Shown here: positions 1 to 11,326 of the stretch, piece by piece
Position numbering within the stretch: position 1 is the first letter of the stretch
Layout: each line of letters starts with the position of its first letter
Assembly: GCA_008638375.1 (NCBI GenBank)
Contig: CM018047.1
Coordinates: forward strand, 52,956,679-53,020,678
From: Nyssa sinensis
Lineage: Eukaryota; Streptophyta; Magnoliopsida; Cornales; Nyssaceae
DNA: 64,000 nt
Reading direction: 5' to 3'
The notes under the pieces: generated by a model
The model's input: the letters and a program-made list of their open reading frames with translations, nothing else
Databases searched by the model: none
Told to the model about the DNA's origin: nothing
Made by a program: the position numbers and the translations under genes

Positions 1-38
1 AAGTTCGAAACCCCTACCGATCAAAAAGTGCAGCATCA
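1..38 (+). repeat. 3' end of the 5' LTR
   Basis: These bases match the end of the 3' LTR at 11289-11326 with roughly six differences, and both end in GTGCAGCATCA. The primer-binding site follows three bases later, which fixes this as the U5 end. Confidence 0.85.
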
Positions 39-41
39 GTT

Positions 42-59
42 TGGCGCCGTCTGTGGGAA
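42..59 (+). other. Primer-binding site, tRNA-Asp-like
   Basis: TGGCGCCGTCTGTGGGAA starts three bases after the LTR. TGGCGCCGT is complementary to the 3' end of a plant tRNA-Asp, the usual primer type for this group of gypsy elements. The match weakens after the first nine bases. Confidence 0.75.
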
Positions 60-754
60 TGACAATCATCCTTTCAACCAAAGTGCTCTACCTACAAACG
101 AACTTATCCTCCTTCTTACCGAAAGACCATGGCTCCCAATCTCTGACCGAGAAAGAATGCTCGAAATCCTCAGAACCCTCAACCCCGGCCTCCTATCGGA
201 CGAGGAAGGGGATGAACAACTTATCCCATATGGCAAGAACTTGACTCAGTCAAACGACAAAACGAGTTGATACAAGAGCAGTTACTTGCCATGTCAAAAA
301 CTCTGGCAGTCCTCACCCAGAACCTCGGAACCAATCCTTCAAATCCGCCCGTCAACACGGTTGATCAAAGGACGCAATCGCCTACCGCCACCACACGCAG
401 AAGACTTCATGAAGAGATTCTCAACAATCGACCGGTGTACCCCCAAGGTGCTGCCCACGTTAACAGAGACCCACAGCCATCAGTAGTTGTAGGCAGGGGA
501 TACTAACTTTCATCCCAGATATCCACTATAAAAGCACCACCAGGGCTCCAACCCTAGAGGCTTTAGGAACGAATCAAGCACCACAAGAGTCCCAACCTCA
601 AGCGGCTCCTGCTCCTCCAGTTCAGGAGCACCAAAATCCTCCTCCAGCCATGGGGCATCCCTATCTTATTTAGGCAAAAGTCGAAATTGCAAGGCAAGAC
701 TAGCAAGAAGTCCCGCCCAGGGACCTACGAAGAGTTGAAGAAATTGCGAACTCC
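60..754 (+). pseudogene. Gag leader / N-terminal region, broken
   Basis: Short reading frames at 28-270 and 267-506 are polar and proline/glutamine-rich, without a recognisable domain. Several stops lie between 506 and 755. This position normally holds the variable, low-complexity N-terminal part of gag in Tat elements. I see no independent function, and the start codon cannot be fixed. Confidence 0.45.
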
Positions 755-1348
755 ATGGACCGCATTGTAGTGATAAGGGGTGTTCAAGTCCCTCCAGAGC
801 AGGACGAGCTAGCCAGGCTACTCGAAAGGCTTGCCACACCGTTCACCCCTGTTATCATGGCTGAGGAGAGGCCAAGGAAGTTCGTTGTTTCAAAGTTCAC
901 CCCTTATGATGGGACTAGGGACCCGGGGGGTCATCTTTTTCATTTCCAACATACTAAGGCACTACACGGGGCTTTCGACACCTTTATGTGCTGTACGTTC
1001 GTTACCAGCCTCAAAGGCACAGCTCTGAAGTGGTTCCACCATCTCCCATCGAGCTCAGTTACTAGCTTTTATGAGCTCGGCAGACGCTTCCTAGGTAGGT
1101 TCATGACTAGCAGGAGGTTAAGAAGGGGCCCGAAATTCCTACTTAAAGTAAGACAGTCCAAAGAAGAACCCCTCCGATGTTACATTGCACGCTTTAATAC
1201 CGAGCTCACAGAGATTACATACTGCAGCCCGAGTTTCTTAGTAGTTGCTATGACATCTAGACTCGCACAGGGAGGCTTCAAGGACTCTCTGACAAATAAC
1301 CCTCTTGCCGACATGGCAACCTCATGGATCGGGCAAGGAAATACATAA
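755..1348 (+). pseudogene. Gag capsid domain (retrotrans_gag)
   Basis: This 197-codon open segment has the plant gypsy gag signature: the FTPYDGTRDP motif, an aromatic segment with LKGTALKWF, then FYELGRRFLGRF and a QSKEEPLRCYIARFN motif. The domain forms the particle shell that packages element RNA. The frame stops at 1346-1348, and homologous sequence appears to continue with more stops, so the gag-pol reading frame is broken. Confidence 0.85.
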
Positions 1349-2506
1349 ATCTGGAGGAAGCAAAAGGCCCTTCTCAAAAGAATAAAGAACAAACTCAGCA
1401 GGATGACTAGAAAAAGGACTCTAGTACAAACAAAAGAATGGTCAGAAGCCCAGACAAAAGAATGGCCTCCAAAACTCAAAGCAACACTACTCCAAGGGGA
1501 TTTACTACCTTCACTCCTCTGAATGCCTCCCTGACTCATACTTCGGCAAGTCCGGTCACAAGAAAATCTAAGATGGCCAGAGCCGTTAAGAGAAGATCCT
1601 AGCTATCGGGATATGAGCAAGTACTGTGATTTCCACAAAGATCATGGGCACGCAACTGACACATGAAAAACCCTTAAGCATGAAATCGAACAACTCATAA
1701 GGAGAGGACGACTACTGGAGTTTTTTAGACAGGAAGGGAGGTAGAACCCCTACAACGACAGACCCTAGTAGAGAAGGCAGGACAATAGGCCAGACCAGAG
1801 GCCAGAACAAAGAGATGGAAGGAACGAGCCTCAACATCAGAACAATCAAGTTATCTTCGTCCTCCATGCAGATACCTCGGCAGCAAGGACATCCAACCGA
1901 GTAAGGAAACAGTATGCTCAGGAGGCCAGAATTACTCCCAGCATCCTACAGATCTCCAATATCCTGAAGAGACTAAGGCCAGTACCTGAGATCTAGTTCT
2001 TGGATCAGGATCTTGCAGGAGTACACTTTCCTCACAGCGATGCCCTCGTTATCTCCCTCAAAATTGCCAACTTTGAGGTCCGAAGAGTCTTGGTCGATAC
2101 AGGGAGTTCTACGACCGTGTTATTCTACGAACCCTCAAACAAATGAAGCTCAATCTAAATGACATCAAGCCCACCATTGCTATTATGGCAGGATTTGATG
2201 GGAACCTCAGTACCCCGTTGGGGAGGATTGACCTCCCGACCATTGTAGAAGAGGGAGATGGATAGAAGATAATGACGTCAAAGTACATGGTTCTGAATGC
2301 CAAATCCCCCTGCAATGTCATAATTAACAGACCTTGGGCTACATCAGATGGGAGCAGTCACTTCAACCCTCCACCAATGCCTGAAGTACGTCCACAATCA
2401 TGCTGTGTACTCCATCAAAGGATGTCAACCGACCTCTCATGAGTGTCATGCTCTCGCACTCAAGGAGAGGGCCCCCAAATAGCAATTACAATACGCTCGT
2501 GAATTC
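1349..2506 (+). pseudogene. Gag C-terminus and aspartic protease, multiply interrupted
   Basis: No long open frame survives. Around 2090-2125 the sequence encodes VLVDTGSST, the catalytic loop of a retroviral-type aspartic protease (D-T-G-S), followed by a hydrophobic VLF. Upstream residues are arginine/glutamine-rich, as expected for the gag-protease linker. The protease would cut the polyprotein. Scattered stop codons make it non-functional. Confidence 0.7.
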
Positions 2507-3595
2507 GTGGATCCAGACCTCATCCACCCTCACAAAATGGAAGGTTGTCTTTCCATAATTGATGAGCCTCTAAGCCCTAGAGGAAGGGACAGCAGTTCCA
2601 AGCCCATAGGAGACCCCATCAAAGTACTTATCAGCTCGGAAGAACAAGGACGTTACCTACAGATCGGTCCAGACTTGATGCCTACCGAGCAAGAAGAGAT
2701 GATAAAATTCCTAGGAAACAACCTCTCAGTGTTTGCCTGGGAAACGAAGGATATGGAAGGCATAGATCTAGACTTCATCACTCACAAGTTGATGGTGGAT
2801 CCTGATCACCCCCTAGTGAGACAAAAAAGAAGTCCACTCGCTCCAAAGCGACATTAGATCATTAACGAAGAGGTCCAAAGATTGTTAGACGCCAGGATGA
2901 TACGAGAGGTATTCTATCCAGATTGGCTTGCTAACACCATCCTGGTCAAGAAAAAGAACGAAAAGTTCAAAATTTGTGTTGATTACACAGACCTCAACAA
3001 AGCTTGCCCAAAAAATAGTTTTTCGCTGCCAAAGATAGATCAACTAATTGATGCTACTGCAGGACACGAACTCATGAGCTTCATGGATGCTTATTCTAGA
3101 TATAACCAGATCCAGATGTACCCTCCAGACCAGGAAAAGACAGCATTCATAACCGAACAAGGACTCTATTGCTATAGAGTGATGTTGTTCGGATTGAAAA
3201 ATGCTGGGGCAACGTATCAGCGTCTGGTCAACCAAATGTTCAGTCCGCTAATCGACAGCACCATGAAAGTTTACATCGACGACATACTGGTGAAGAGCCT
3301 ACAAAGAGGTAGCCACCTCCAACACTTAGCCCAGACATTTGACATCTTGAAACAACATAAGATGAAACTGAATCCCTCGAAGTGCACATTTGGTGTGACT
3401 AAAGGGAAGTTCTTGGGGTATTTAGTCTTTCAAAGAGGTATAGAAGCAGACCCCATTTGGATTGGGGCATTGATTGGGCAAGAATCGCCAAAGACCAAGA
3501 AAGACATTCAGCCTCTAAACGGGAGAACTGCAGCTTTGAGCAGATTCATCTCCAAATCCACTGATTGTTGCTTACCATTCTTCAAAGCCCTGTAG
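2507..3595 (+). pseudogene. Reverse transcriptase domain
   Basis: Two open segments (2507-2857 and 2882-3595), separated by a stop, make up the RT region. Recognisable parts are the LANTILVKKK segment, CVDYTDLNKACPK, FMDAYSRYNQI, FGLKNAGATYQR and the catalytic YIDD box at 3272-3283. The FLGYLV segment follows. These are typical of Ty3/gypsy RT, which copies element RNA into DNA. The catalytic aspartates remain, but the frame ends at a TAG at 3593. Confidence 0.9.
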
Positions 3596-4055
3596 TGGTC
3601 AGAGGAATGTGAGAAATCTTTTTAAGAGCTGAAAGAATACTTGGCTTCCCTAGAACTCTTATCAAAGCCAGTCCAAAGGGAAAAGCTACTCCTCTACCTT
3701 GCTGTCTCTGAAAATGTTGTCAGTTCTGTGCTAGTCAGACAGGACAGGGGAGTTCAGAAGCCCATATTCTATGTTAGCAAAGCTCTTCTAGACACAGAGA
3801 AGAGATATCCCGAAATCGAGAAGCTAGCCTTCGCACTAATAACCTCAGCACGGAAGCTTAGACCCTACTTTCAGGCTCATCCCATTGAGATCCCAACGGC
3901 CTATTCGCTGAAATCTGTGCTTTGAAAGCCAGAAGTCTCAAGACGACTGGTCAAGTGGTTAGTAGAATTGGAGAAATTTGACATATCTTATGTTCCACGA
4001 ACCTCCATCAACGGGCAAGCCTTGGCTGATTTCGTCCCTGGCACTACAAGGTAAG
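3596..4055 (+). pseudogene. RNase H1 domain and connection
   Basis: The 3641-3925 frame carries the gypsy RNase H segment, with LYLAVSENVVSSVLVR, PIFYVSKALLDTEKRYPEIEK and a following arginine-lysine helix. A stop at 3923 precedes the conserved LVKWLVELEKFDISY stretch, which continues to about 4040. In Tat elements this first RNase H is degenerate and is followed by a second, archaeal-type copy, as here. Confidence 0.8.
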
Positions 4056-4580
4056 GCACATATTTATGAGAGCTCTAATACATGGCAACTTTATACTGAT
4101 GGATCTTCTACCAACCATGGTTCTGGTGTCGGCTTGGTTCTACATTCCCCTAATGGGCTTATAGTAGAGAAGGCAGTAAGTCTGAAGTTCAGAGCTTCCA
4201 ACAATGAAGCAGAATACGAAGCCCTTATCCTTGGATTAAAGCTGGCTTTGGAATACGAGGCTCGGAACCTCGAAGTCTTCTCTGACTCACAACTGGTGGT
4301 AAGTCAAGTCTTGGGAGAGTTTTCCATAAAAAATGATAGAATGTTCCACTATTCAGAACTGGTGAAATTACTGAAGCAATCCTTCCAAAAATTCACAATC
4401 CAGAAAATTGAAAGAGGTCAGAACTCCAAGGCTGATGCACTGGCAAACATGGCTTTCCACCTTAAGGCTGAAGAAGAATCCACACTAAAAATTTCCCATC
4501 AGTTAGAACCGAGCATAAAAAAGGTCCAAGTTGCTCAAGCTACAAAGCAGACCCAAAACTGGATGACTCTCATCCTCTAG
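4056..4580 (+). pseudogene. Second RNase H (archaeal-type, aRH)
   Basis: The segment has YTDGSS, NNEAEYEALILGL, VFSDSQLVVSQV and KADALANMA, which give the D-E-D-D active-site residues of an RVT_3-type RNase H. Presence of this extra domain between RT/RNase H and integrase is a known feature of Tat-lineage elements and supports the lineage call. The frame remains open from 3978 to 4580, making this one of the best preserved parts of the element. Confidence 0.88.
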
Positions 4581-4658
4581 TATTTGCAGGGAGGGCTCCT
4601 CCCAGAAGACAAGAACAAGGCTAGAAGGATCTGAATCAGATTAGCTCAGTACCTTATT

Positions 4659-5795
4659 ATGAATGGGAAACTTTATCAAAGGTCTTGTTCTCAACCCTTG
4701 TTAAGGTGTTTGACTCCAGAAGAACCCAAGTATGTCCTGGCAGAAATACATGAAGGAATTTGTGGCAACCACAATGGGGGCAGAACCATAGCCCACCGAG
4801 CTTTAACACAAGGCTACTATTGGCCGAGCATGCTGAGGCAAGCGAAAGAGTACGTCCAGAGGTGTGACAAATGCCAACGGTTCGCTCCCTACCAACACCA
4901 ACCCCACCATGAGCTCATTCCTATTGTCAGCCCATGACCCTTTGCTCAGTGGGGGATGGACATCATTGGCCCACTATCAAAAGCCACACCAAACAGGAGA
5001 TACCTCTTAGTGGCCATTGACTATTTCTCCAAATGGGCAGAGGTAGAGCCCTTAACACACATTACAGAGAAAGAAGTCAAGAACTTCACTTGGAAGAACA
5101 TAGTCTACAGATTCGGTATTCCACGCGTTATCATCTCAGGCAATGGTACATAGTTTGCAGGTAAAGTTTTTAAGAAATTTTGCCAAGACTTACACATCAG
5201 TCAACATTTTGCCTCTCCAGGCCATCCCCAAGCCAACGGGCAAGTAGAGGTCACCAACCGAACAATCTTGGATGCTCTTAAGAAGAGGTTGGAAGAAGCC
5301 AAGGGAAGATGGGTTGAAGAACTCCCTGGAGTTCTTTGGGCCTACAGAACCACCAGAAGAACACCTATCTCTGAAACTCCCTTCTCACTTGCCTAAGGTA
5401 CCGAAGCGGTGATCTCTGTTAAGATCGGTATGCCTTCCCTTAGGACTTAAGCTTTTAACCAAGGAAGTAATGATCAGCAACTTGCAGAAAACTTAGACCT
5501 ACTTGAAGAAAAAAGGGATCAAGCAGGGATCAGGATGGAAACATATCAGCACAGAATGGCCAACAATTCTAAACTAGGGCTAAGACCCATCAACTTTCAG
5601 ATTGAAGATCTCGTCCTAAGGAGGGTGTTTCCAAATACCAAAGACCCCACAATAGGAAAGCTGTCACCCAACTGGGAAGGGCCCTACAAAGTAATAAAGG
5701 TTGTCAGACTTACCACCTATTGGCTAAAAAACATGGCTGGGAAACCTGTACCCAGGCCTTGGAATATAGAACATTTATGGAAGTATTATCAATAA
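4659..5795 (+). pseudogene. Integrase, active-site aspartate lost
   Basis: The HHCC zinc-binding region is visible (IHEGICGNHNGG with a later RCDKCQRF). The core begins with MDIIGPL and ends with a GQVE motif at about 5236-5250. The second catalytic aspartate of the usual S-D-N-G-T box is GGC (glycine) at 5139-5141, and the next conserved glutamine is a TAG stop at 5151-5153. A C-terminal segment at 5535-5795 has LVLRRVF and the NWEGPYKVIKV motif. Integrase would insert the DNA copy; this one is inactive. Confidence 0.88.
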
Positions 5796-5839
5796 AGCTT
5801 TTTTTTTTTCAGAAAAATATTCTCAACTCAATGCACAGA

Positions 5840-6146
5840 CCCCCAGGTCTGGTCCAGCGTAATGACCCCCGAAGCCTTGTGTTCATTACAAGCCCTTCAG
5901 GCCTGGTCCTTTCAATGTACAGACCCCTTGGTCTGGTCCAGCGTAATGACCCTTAAAGCCTTGTATTCATTACAAACCCTTTAGGCCTGGTCCTCTTAAT
6001 GTACAAACCTCCTGGTCTGGTCCAGTGTAATGACTCTTGAAGCCTTGTATTCATTACAAACCCTTCAGGCATGGTCCTCTCAATGTACAGACCCCCTGGT
6101 TTGATCCAGCGTAATGACCCCTGAAGCCTTGTATTCATTACAAACC
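5840..6146 (+). repeat. 84-bp tandem repeat array, first part
   Basis: Units begin with GGTCTGGTCCAGCGTAATGA-type sequence at 5846, 5930, 6014 and 6098, an exact 84-base period with a few substitutions per unit. The array lies between integrase and the 3' LTR, where Tat elements often carry tandem repeats. It is interrupted by a solo LTR at 6147 and resumes at 7770. Short ORFs on either strand here are repeat artefacts. Confidence 0.92.
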
Positions 6147-7769
6147 TGTAACACCCCGACCCAACGAAGCATCATAAAATCACTTAAATCCTAATTAGTG
6201 ATTGAGACCTTAAATGACGAAGACGGGTTTGAACCTCAACACATGAAGTTTCAGTAAAAGTCTTGGGAAACCAGGACAATTGTACATCACTTTCGTTGTA
6301 ATTACCAACCTTTAATTACGACGATAAGTTTGACTATGAAAAGTGCATGCTACATCCGGTTAAATGGGAAAATGATAATGATAATAAGTATATGGTAGTA
6401 CATGATGATGTAATTACCAAAGTATATACGTACATCCTTAATACACACACATTGTGTAAGATTAGAAACTGGAAGCAGATAATTAAGTATACATACATAT
6501 ATATATATATATGTATACGGCTGCCCATGTGTATAGATATATCTATATAACTTAAAAGGAAATGAAAAAGAGATATGGGAAAGATAAATTAAAAAGTAGA
6601 AGTATGTAATAGGATTAAGTAGAGAGAAGAGAGGGAAGCGGTGGGCACTGCTCTCCATGTCTCCTCCATGTGAGCTGCATGTGTAAGAAATGATGAAGAA
6701 GGAGGTGGCAGCCAGGTCATGTGTGCCATGCAAAACCAAAAGCCAACATGTGGCATTCTTCACCAACCTCAATGTCGGTTTGGAAGAAAAATAAAAATGG
6801 AAGGAAAGATAGAGTGAGAGAGAAAAAGGAAATTGGGACAGTAGAGTAAGAACTGAAGAAGATAGGAAAAGAACTGAAGAAAAGAAAGTTTGCAAAAGAA
6901 CAGTTAACGTAAATAGGTAAATTTCGGTTGAATTATATTCTATTACGTTTTAGATTTTAAACATGCAATAGTAGGGCCTTATTATGCATAATTTAAGCTT
7001 TAATTTACAAAAGAAATGATAGAAAACTATGAAGAATCGACTAAGAAAATTGGGTTACAAGTGAACGAGAATAAGTAGGAATTCTAGTGCAGGTCTGAAA
7101 TAAGTAAAACCAAATCCAAATTTATGTGTTGGGACCTGATTTAGACCATTCCAATACCTTAAAAACCCTAGACCACGACTCTAAAACGCAAGGGAAGAAC
7201 CCTAAAAGGCGAGTTGCAAGTTTAAGTCATGAAACCTAGTTTCAGTTTTAGATGTTTAAACCTGATTTTGTGAATGGGAATGGAATCCCCAAACTATGAG
7301 GGTTACACAGAGCCAAATCCTATTAAAATTGGTGACGAAATGAGGATTTACCATGTGGTTACAGGTTCGGCTATCAAAATTTAAATCGAACACATGAACT
7401 CGTTTTGAATCCTAAAATGAATGCCAAACTCTTAGGCAATGTTCCATAAATGGATTAGTTTAAAAATAGAGGAAATTAGGTGAATGGATTGGCTTGAAAA
7501 TGAAGCTTTTAAAATTAGGGTTACAGTGGGTGTCGAAGGAGGAAGACGACCGAGTTGACTCGATATTTAAATCGAGTTAGACGGGTTAACTCGGGACACG
7601 TGTTAAGCGACGGGAGAGCCACCGAATAATTGGAACGGTGACGTTTTGGTTAAGGTTTAAAACTTAAAAAGGTTACCGCTGCAAATGCGAGCCTTATCCT
7701 AAGGCCTCCGAGCCGAAGGGCAACGGTCGCGATCCGAGATCCGTTCAGGGTGGGTTTCGAGTTGTGACA
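6147..7769. mobile_element. Solo LTR, 1623 bp, TSD AAACC
   Basis: The inserted block starts TGTAACACCCCGACCC and ends GTTGTGACA, so it has 5'-TG...CA-3' ends with inverted TGTAAC/GTGACA-like termini. It is flanked by AAACC at 6142-6146 and 7770-7774, a perfect 5-bp target duplication, and splits an 84-bp repeat array whose units continue on both sides. It has no gag-pol, PBS or PPT. It probably arose by LTR-LTR recombination of a gypsy element. Transcriptional orientation is not certain. A 181-codon minus-strand ORF inside (6350-6895) is low-complexity and not credible. Confidence 0.88.
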
Positions 7770-7912
7770 AAACCCTTCAAGCCTAGTCCTCTTAATGTAC
7801 AGAACCCTTGGTCTGGTCCAGCGTATTGACCTCTAACGCATTGAATTCGCTACAAGCCCTTTTGGTATGGTCCATTCAATGTATAGATCCTTTGGTATGG
7901 TCTATCGTAAAG
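7770..7912 (+). repeat. 84-bp tandem array, continuation after the solo LTR
   Basis: The CTTCAAGCCTAGTCCTCTTA block and then CTTGGTCTGGTCCAGCGTAT continue the unit broken at 6146. A second, more diverged unit follows to about 7912. Copies here are less similar than those on the left. Confidence 0.85.
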
Positions 7913-8597
7913 AACAGTTCGGTTGCTACCAATTCTGGTTCAATCATTATGCTTCCTGTTCAGTCTTAATCTAAAGAAGATTAGTTCTTAGGAAACGTGT
8001 TAGTTACTCTTTGGTGATCAAAGGGGGTGTTCAATTCAATTATTTTAAGCCCTGGTGGACACAAATTCTTACGAGATAAGTTCTTAGGGGTGTTCATTGC
8101 AAAGACCTCCTACTCAAGTTATTCATTACCAGATAAGTTTGAACTACTCAAGTTGCTCTGCTCAGAAAAAAACTTCTAATCATAAACGTCTCTCCTTACA
8201 TTGGCCACGAGCTAAATGGGCTGGAACCCAGGGTCATACAATAGAGCAATAAGGACTTAAGTCAATACTATATCTACTTAGCGTCCACAACAGTTCTCAG
8301 GATTTACAAATATTGCAGTTCAGAAGGGTAAAAACACTCAAGTTATTGGAGAAATTTAATTTTATTGATAAAGGAACTCAAGTACATCAGCAACCAAAAA
8401 TATATACATTAAACAAGATCCTATTCTACTGGAGGGAGATCAGAAGAAGTTTCTCCACCATCGTTGCTCGAGACCTCAGCACTGGGAGGAGGGGTTTTAG
8501 TACTTTCGATCAATGACAGATCAAAATCTGGAAACTTTGCAAGGAGCTTGGTCTTGAAGGCATCATAACCATGTTGAACCAGCTCCCGACCTATTCC
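7913..8597 (+). other. Non-coding 3' region of the Tat element
   Basis: No gene or repeat is recognised between the tandem array and the antisense ORF. The short open frame at 8313-8516 has no motif and is treated as chance. Confidence 0.6.
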
Positions 8598-10297
8598 CTA
8601 GACTTCAGCCCTCATCTCCACTTCAGTTTCTGCTTTGGCAGTGGCGACTGCAACGGCGATTAAGTCTCGGAGCTTCTGATCATAGAGGTATCGAATATTA
8701 TACAACTCTTTCTCAAGCTCATCTGTCTTCCGAGCATGCAGATCCCTCTCAGACTCCAAGACAGCTAGAGAGTTGGAAGCCTCTTTCAGTTTCTCCTCAG
8801 CAGCATGAGCCGCCGATTGAGCTGTACCGAGCTGTAATCTGGCTTCATCCAGCTCAGTTTGAAGTTTGTCAACTTCCCCCGCGTTCAGAGAGGTCACCAT
8901 CAGAGCAGCCAAACTATGCATACTCTGCTGAATATAAAGCAAACAGTTCAAAACATGTCAAGTACAATACAAACAATCAAAAAAGAGAAAATGAAACCTT
9001 CAGTAATTACCCTCATCTAGAGATGCATCATCTCGATCGTCAACTTTTTTGGCTTTTACCCCCTAAACTGATGAGGGCCCTTAGCCTAGATATCATCAAA
9101 AGCCTTTTTGGCAATCAAGTAATTTGGGTCTTTGGATGACTGGGGGGCTGTGGCAGCCATCTTCCCCTTTCCGGTTCGCCTACTCTGGACGACAAGGGCG
9201 GGAGGGACTGTTGATATAGGGGGTGGGGGCTTTCCTCTCCTCTTCAAGCGGAGCACCTTCTGAAGAGTTGGGAGCCAACCTCCTCTTCTTGCCCTGGAGG
9301 GGCTGTTCGGCAGGAGTGGGAGCCTCTCCCACATTCTTAATGAAGGGCTCAGGAAACCATGAGCCCAAGATGGATTTCTTGATCTCCTCCGCACGTTTAT
9401 TAGCCGCCATCAGATTTTTTCGGTGTAACTATAACGGTGTGGGCTCGATTTGGGGTCTGAAGAAGCTGCCGGTACTGGTTCTGGAGTTCGGTCGTAAAAA
9501 TAGACCTCTTCCAAGCACTCTTATCTGCACAGAACACAAGGAAACAGAGGTCAGTAGAGCAGTTCGGAGGTAAAAGTATAAAACAAAACCAAAGCAGTCA
9601 CAAGAAAAAGGGTCTCACCCTTGAACCCCGTACTCCGAGGGAATGTTAAGATATGGCCTTGGAAGTCCTCGAGCTCCCATCCTCCTCCAACAAAGAAGTA
9701 CCACTTCTTCCAAGTTTTATTGGAAGTGGGTACAAAGGAAAGAGGTCTGAATCCCCTATCAAAAGACATATAAAAGAGGCTTTCCGACCTCATGTATTTC
9801 AGATCCATATTGCTACGGATCAAGTCAAGTGACACATCTACATTGTTCTAGTGCCCTAACACTATGAACCCTAACAGATGCCTCCAGCTATTAAGGTTTA
9901 GGTCGGCAAAGCAAATGTTAAACCAACAGAAGAATTGCCTAACTAGGTCGGGAAGAGGGAACCTCAATCCCATTTCGAACCAAGCGAGATAAACGTAAAT
10001 TTTGCCCTCTTCAATGTCATATGGGCGGTCTAGGGCACTCGGTACCCTACATGTAACATTTGAGGGGAAGTTATATTTCCCCCTCAATTCATCTATCAGG
10101 CTTTAGGTAACAGCACTTTCACCCTCTTCTCTTTGGGAAGGCCTACCAAAAGCCTCCCCAACCCTATTTTCGGGTTCTATGAAAGCATTGACTATCCTAA
10201 CTTTAGAACCAGAAGGAGATCCTATCGACCTATTTCCGGTACTACCGGCGAAATAACTACCTACATTTTTTATATGAGACGACACAATCGTCTCCAA
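8598..10297 (-). pseudogene. Antisense accessory ORF of Tat element (gypsy-type transposase-28-like and coiled coil)
   Basis: Read on the minus strand, a protein runs from about 10297 to 8598 with a few stops and shifts. The 10087-9848 part has AWFEMGLRFPLPDLVRQFF followed by LNLNSWRHLLGFIVL, resembling the 'putative gypsy type transposon' domain (PF04195 style). The 9835-9551 part contains NKTWKKWYFFVGG, which fits the downstream part of the same family. The 8951-8598 part is a long Glu/Lys/Leu/Ala-rich coiled coil (LQTELDEARLQL, ERDLHARKTDELEKELYN). Antisense extra ORFs between integrase and the 3' LTR are known in Tat elements such as Grande; their function is unknown. The family match is from memory of the motif. 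Confidence 0.65.
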
Positions 10298-10561
10298 AAA
10301 GCTTCATGTGCCGTCACCAGTACTAAAAGACGAAGTAGAGACTAATATTTCCAAAAATAACCAAAAGGGAAGATGGAATTTTTAAATAAAAAAGAAAATG
10401 AAAGGGAGAGGAAAGCTAGTCAAACCTATTCTAAATCAAAAACTTGGATGGCAAACAATCTTCAAAGCTTCACCAGTCGTTCAAGCTCAACAATGACGGA
10501 ATTTATTTTTGATACAGTGAAAACAAGTGAAGAAAGAAGGCGTGTAAGGCCTTTCCCTCTC

Positions 10562-10569
10562 TTTATATA
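10562..10569 (-). promoter_or_regulatory. Candidate TATA box for the antisense ORF
   Basis: On the minus strand the sequence is TATATAAA followed by a purine-rich GAGAGGGAAAGG. It lies about 265 bases upstream of the first minus-strand ATG at 10297. Position and consensus fit a promoter, but no transcript evidence is available. Confidence 0.4.
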
Positions 10570-10759
10570 TGATTTCAAAGTATGGGCCCAACAAAGCTAA
10601 ACCGTCATAACGGTTGTAAGCAATGATGGCTTCGAAAGCCTAACCATCGGCTGTGCAATAAATTACGTGCCAACAGTCGCCTTGGAAATCGGACAAACAA
10701 GACGCATAACTTTTCGGAAGCACGTAGCCCTAGTTGCTCGTTAATTCGAACTAGGGCTT

Positions 10760-10772
10760 GGGGGGGGAGTAA
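10760..10772 (+). other. Polypurine tract
   Basis: GGGGGGGGAGTAA lies directly before the TGATATACC start of the 3' LTR and would prime plus-strand DNA synthesis. Confidence 0.7.
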
Positions 10773-10773
10773 C

Positions 10774-11326
10774 TGATATACCACAAAGTGACAGACTAGT
10801 CCCCATGTGACACATGTGACAACAAAGCTCGGCCATCTAGAGCATACTCAAACGCTCGGCCATTCAGAACAGGCTTGGGTACTCAGCATTCAAAACTTGC
10901 AAGTATGAGCACAAGGCCTTCAGAGCTTCCCTCAGGGTTCAGAACTCATCACCGCCTTAAATATCATTTCGAGCAGAGGAAAAGGAAACAGTTTTCAACA
11001 AGAAAACTGCCACTCACGGATATCTCTCAAGCGTAGTATCCAACGTAGTAACCACTATTCTCCGATGATCAAATCCCTACTTTTATGGCTCTAAATCCTA
11101 ATCAACTTAGGAAAAGTCACAACCTATAAATTAAACCCTAAATGTACACTTTTTGGTTCATGCTCATTCTTTGGTTTACATTACAGTTTTTCAATTCAGT
11201 TTATTTGACTTAAGCATCGGAGCGACTACTGCCGGAGCCAATCCGGTGGCCCTATGATCCTTCTCTTTTGAGTGTTTCTTAGGCAACGGAATTCGGATCC
11301 CCTATCGACCAAAAAGTGCAGCATCA
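10774..11326 (+). repeat. 3' LTR of the Tat element, 553 bp
   Basis: It starts TGATATACCACAAAG after the polypurine tract and ends AAAAAGTGCAGCATCA, matching the 5' LTR end at 1-38. The bases after it (ATACT) are the expected right copy of the target duplication; the left copy is outside the window. Confidence 0.85.

Larger units (their letters stand above)
1..11326 (+). mobile_element. Degenerate Ty3/gypsy LTR retrotransposon, Tat lineage, 5' LTR mostly outside window
   Basis: The order PBS, gag, protease, RT, RNase H, a second RNase H, integrase, long 3' non-coding region and LTR is seen directly. A second, archaeal-type RNase H after the usual one, an unusually long region between integrase and the 3' LTR, and an antisense ORF there are known marks of the Tat lineage (Grande/Ogre/Retand relatives). 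The last 38 bases of the 5' LTR and the end of the 3' LTR differ at several positions, so the insertion is old. Every coding segment is broken by stops or frameshifts, so it cannot act on its own. The left border and target duplication lie outside the window. Confidence 0.9.

Noticed and set aside
5720..6138. Short ORFs on both strands (5720-5956, 5953-6138)
   Set aside because: They arise because 84 is divisible by three, so the tandem array keeps any frame open; the translations are repeats of the unit.
5840..6146. CRISPR-like array
   Set aside because: The units are contiguous 84-bp tandem repeats without unique spacers, in a eukaryotic retrotransposon.
6350..6895. 181-codon minus-strand ORF
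   Set aside because: It lies wholly inside a solo LTR, is Phe/Ser/Leu-rich from low-complexity DNA, and has no family motif.
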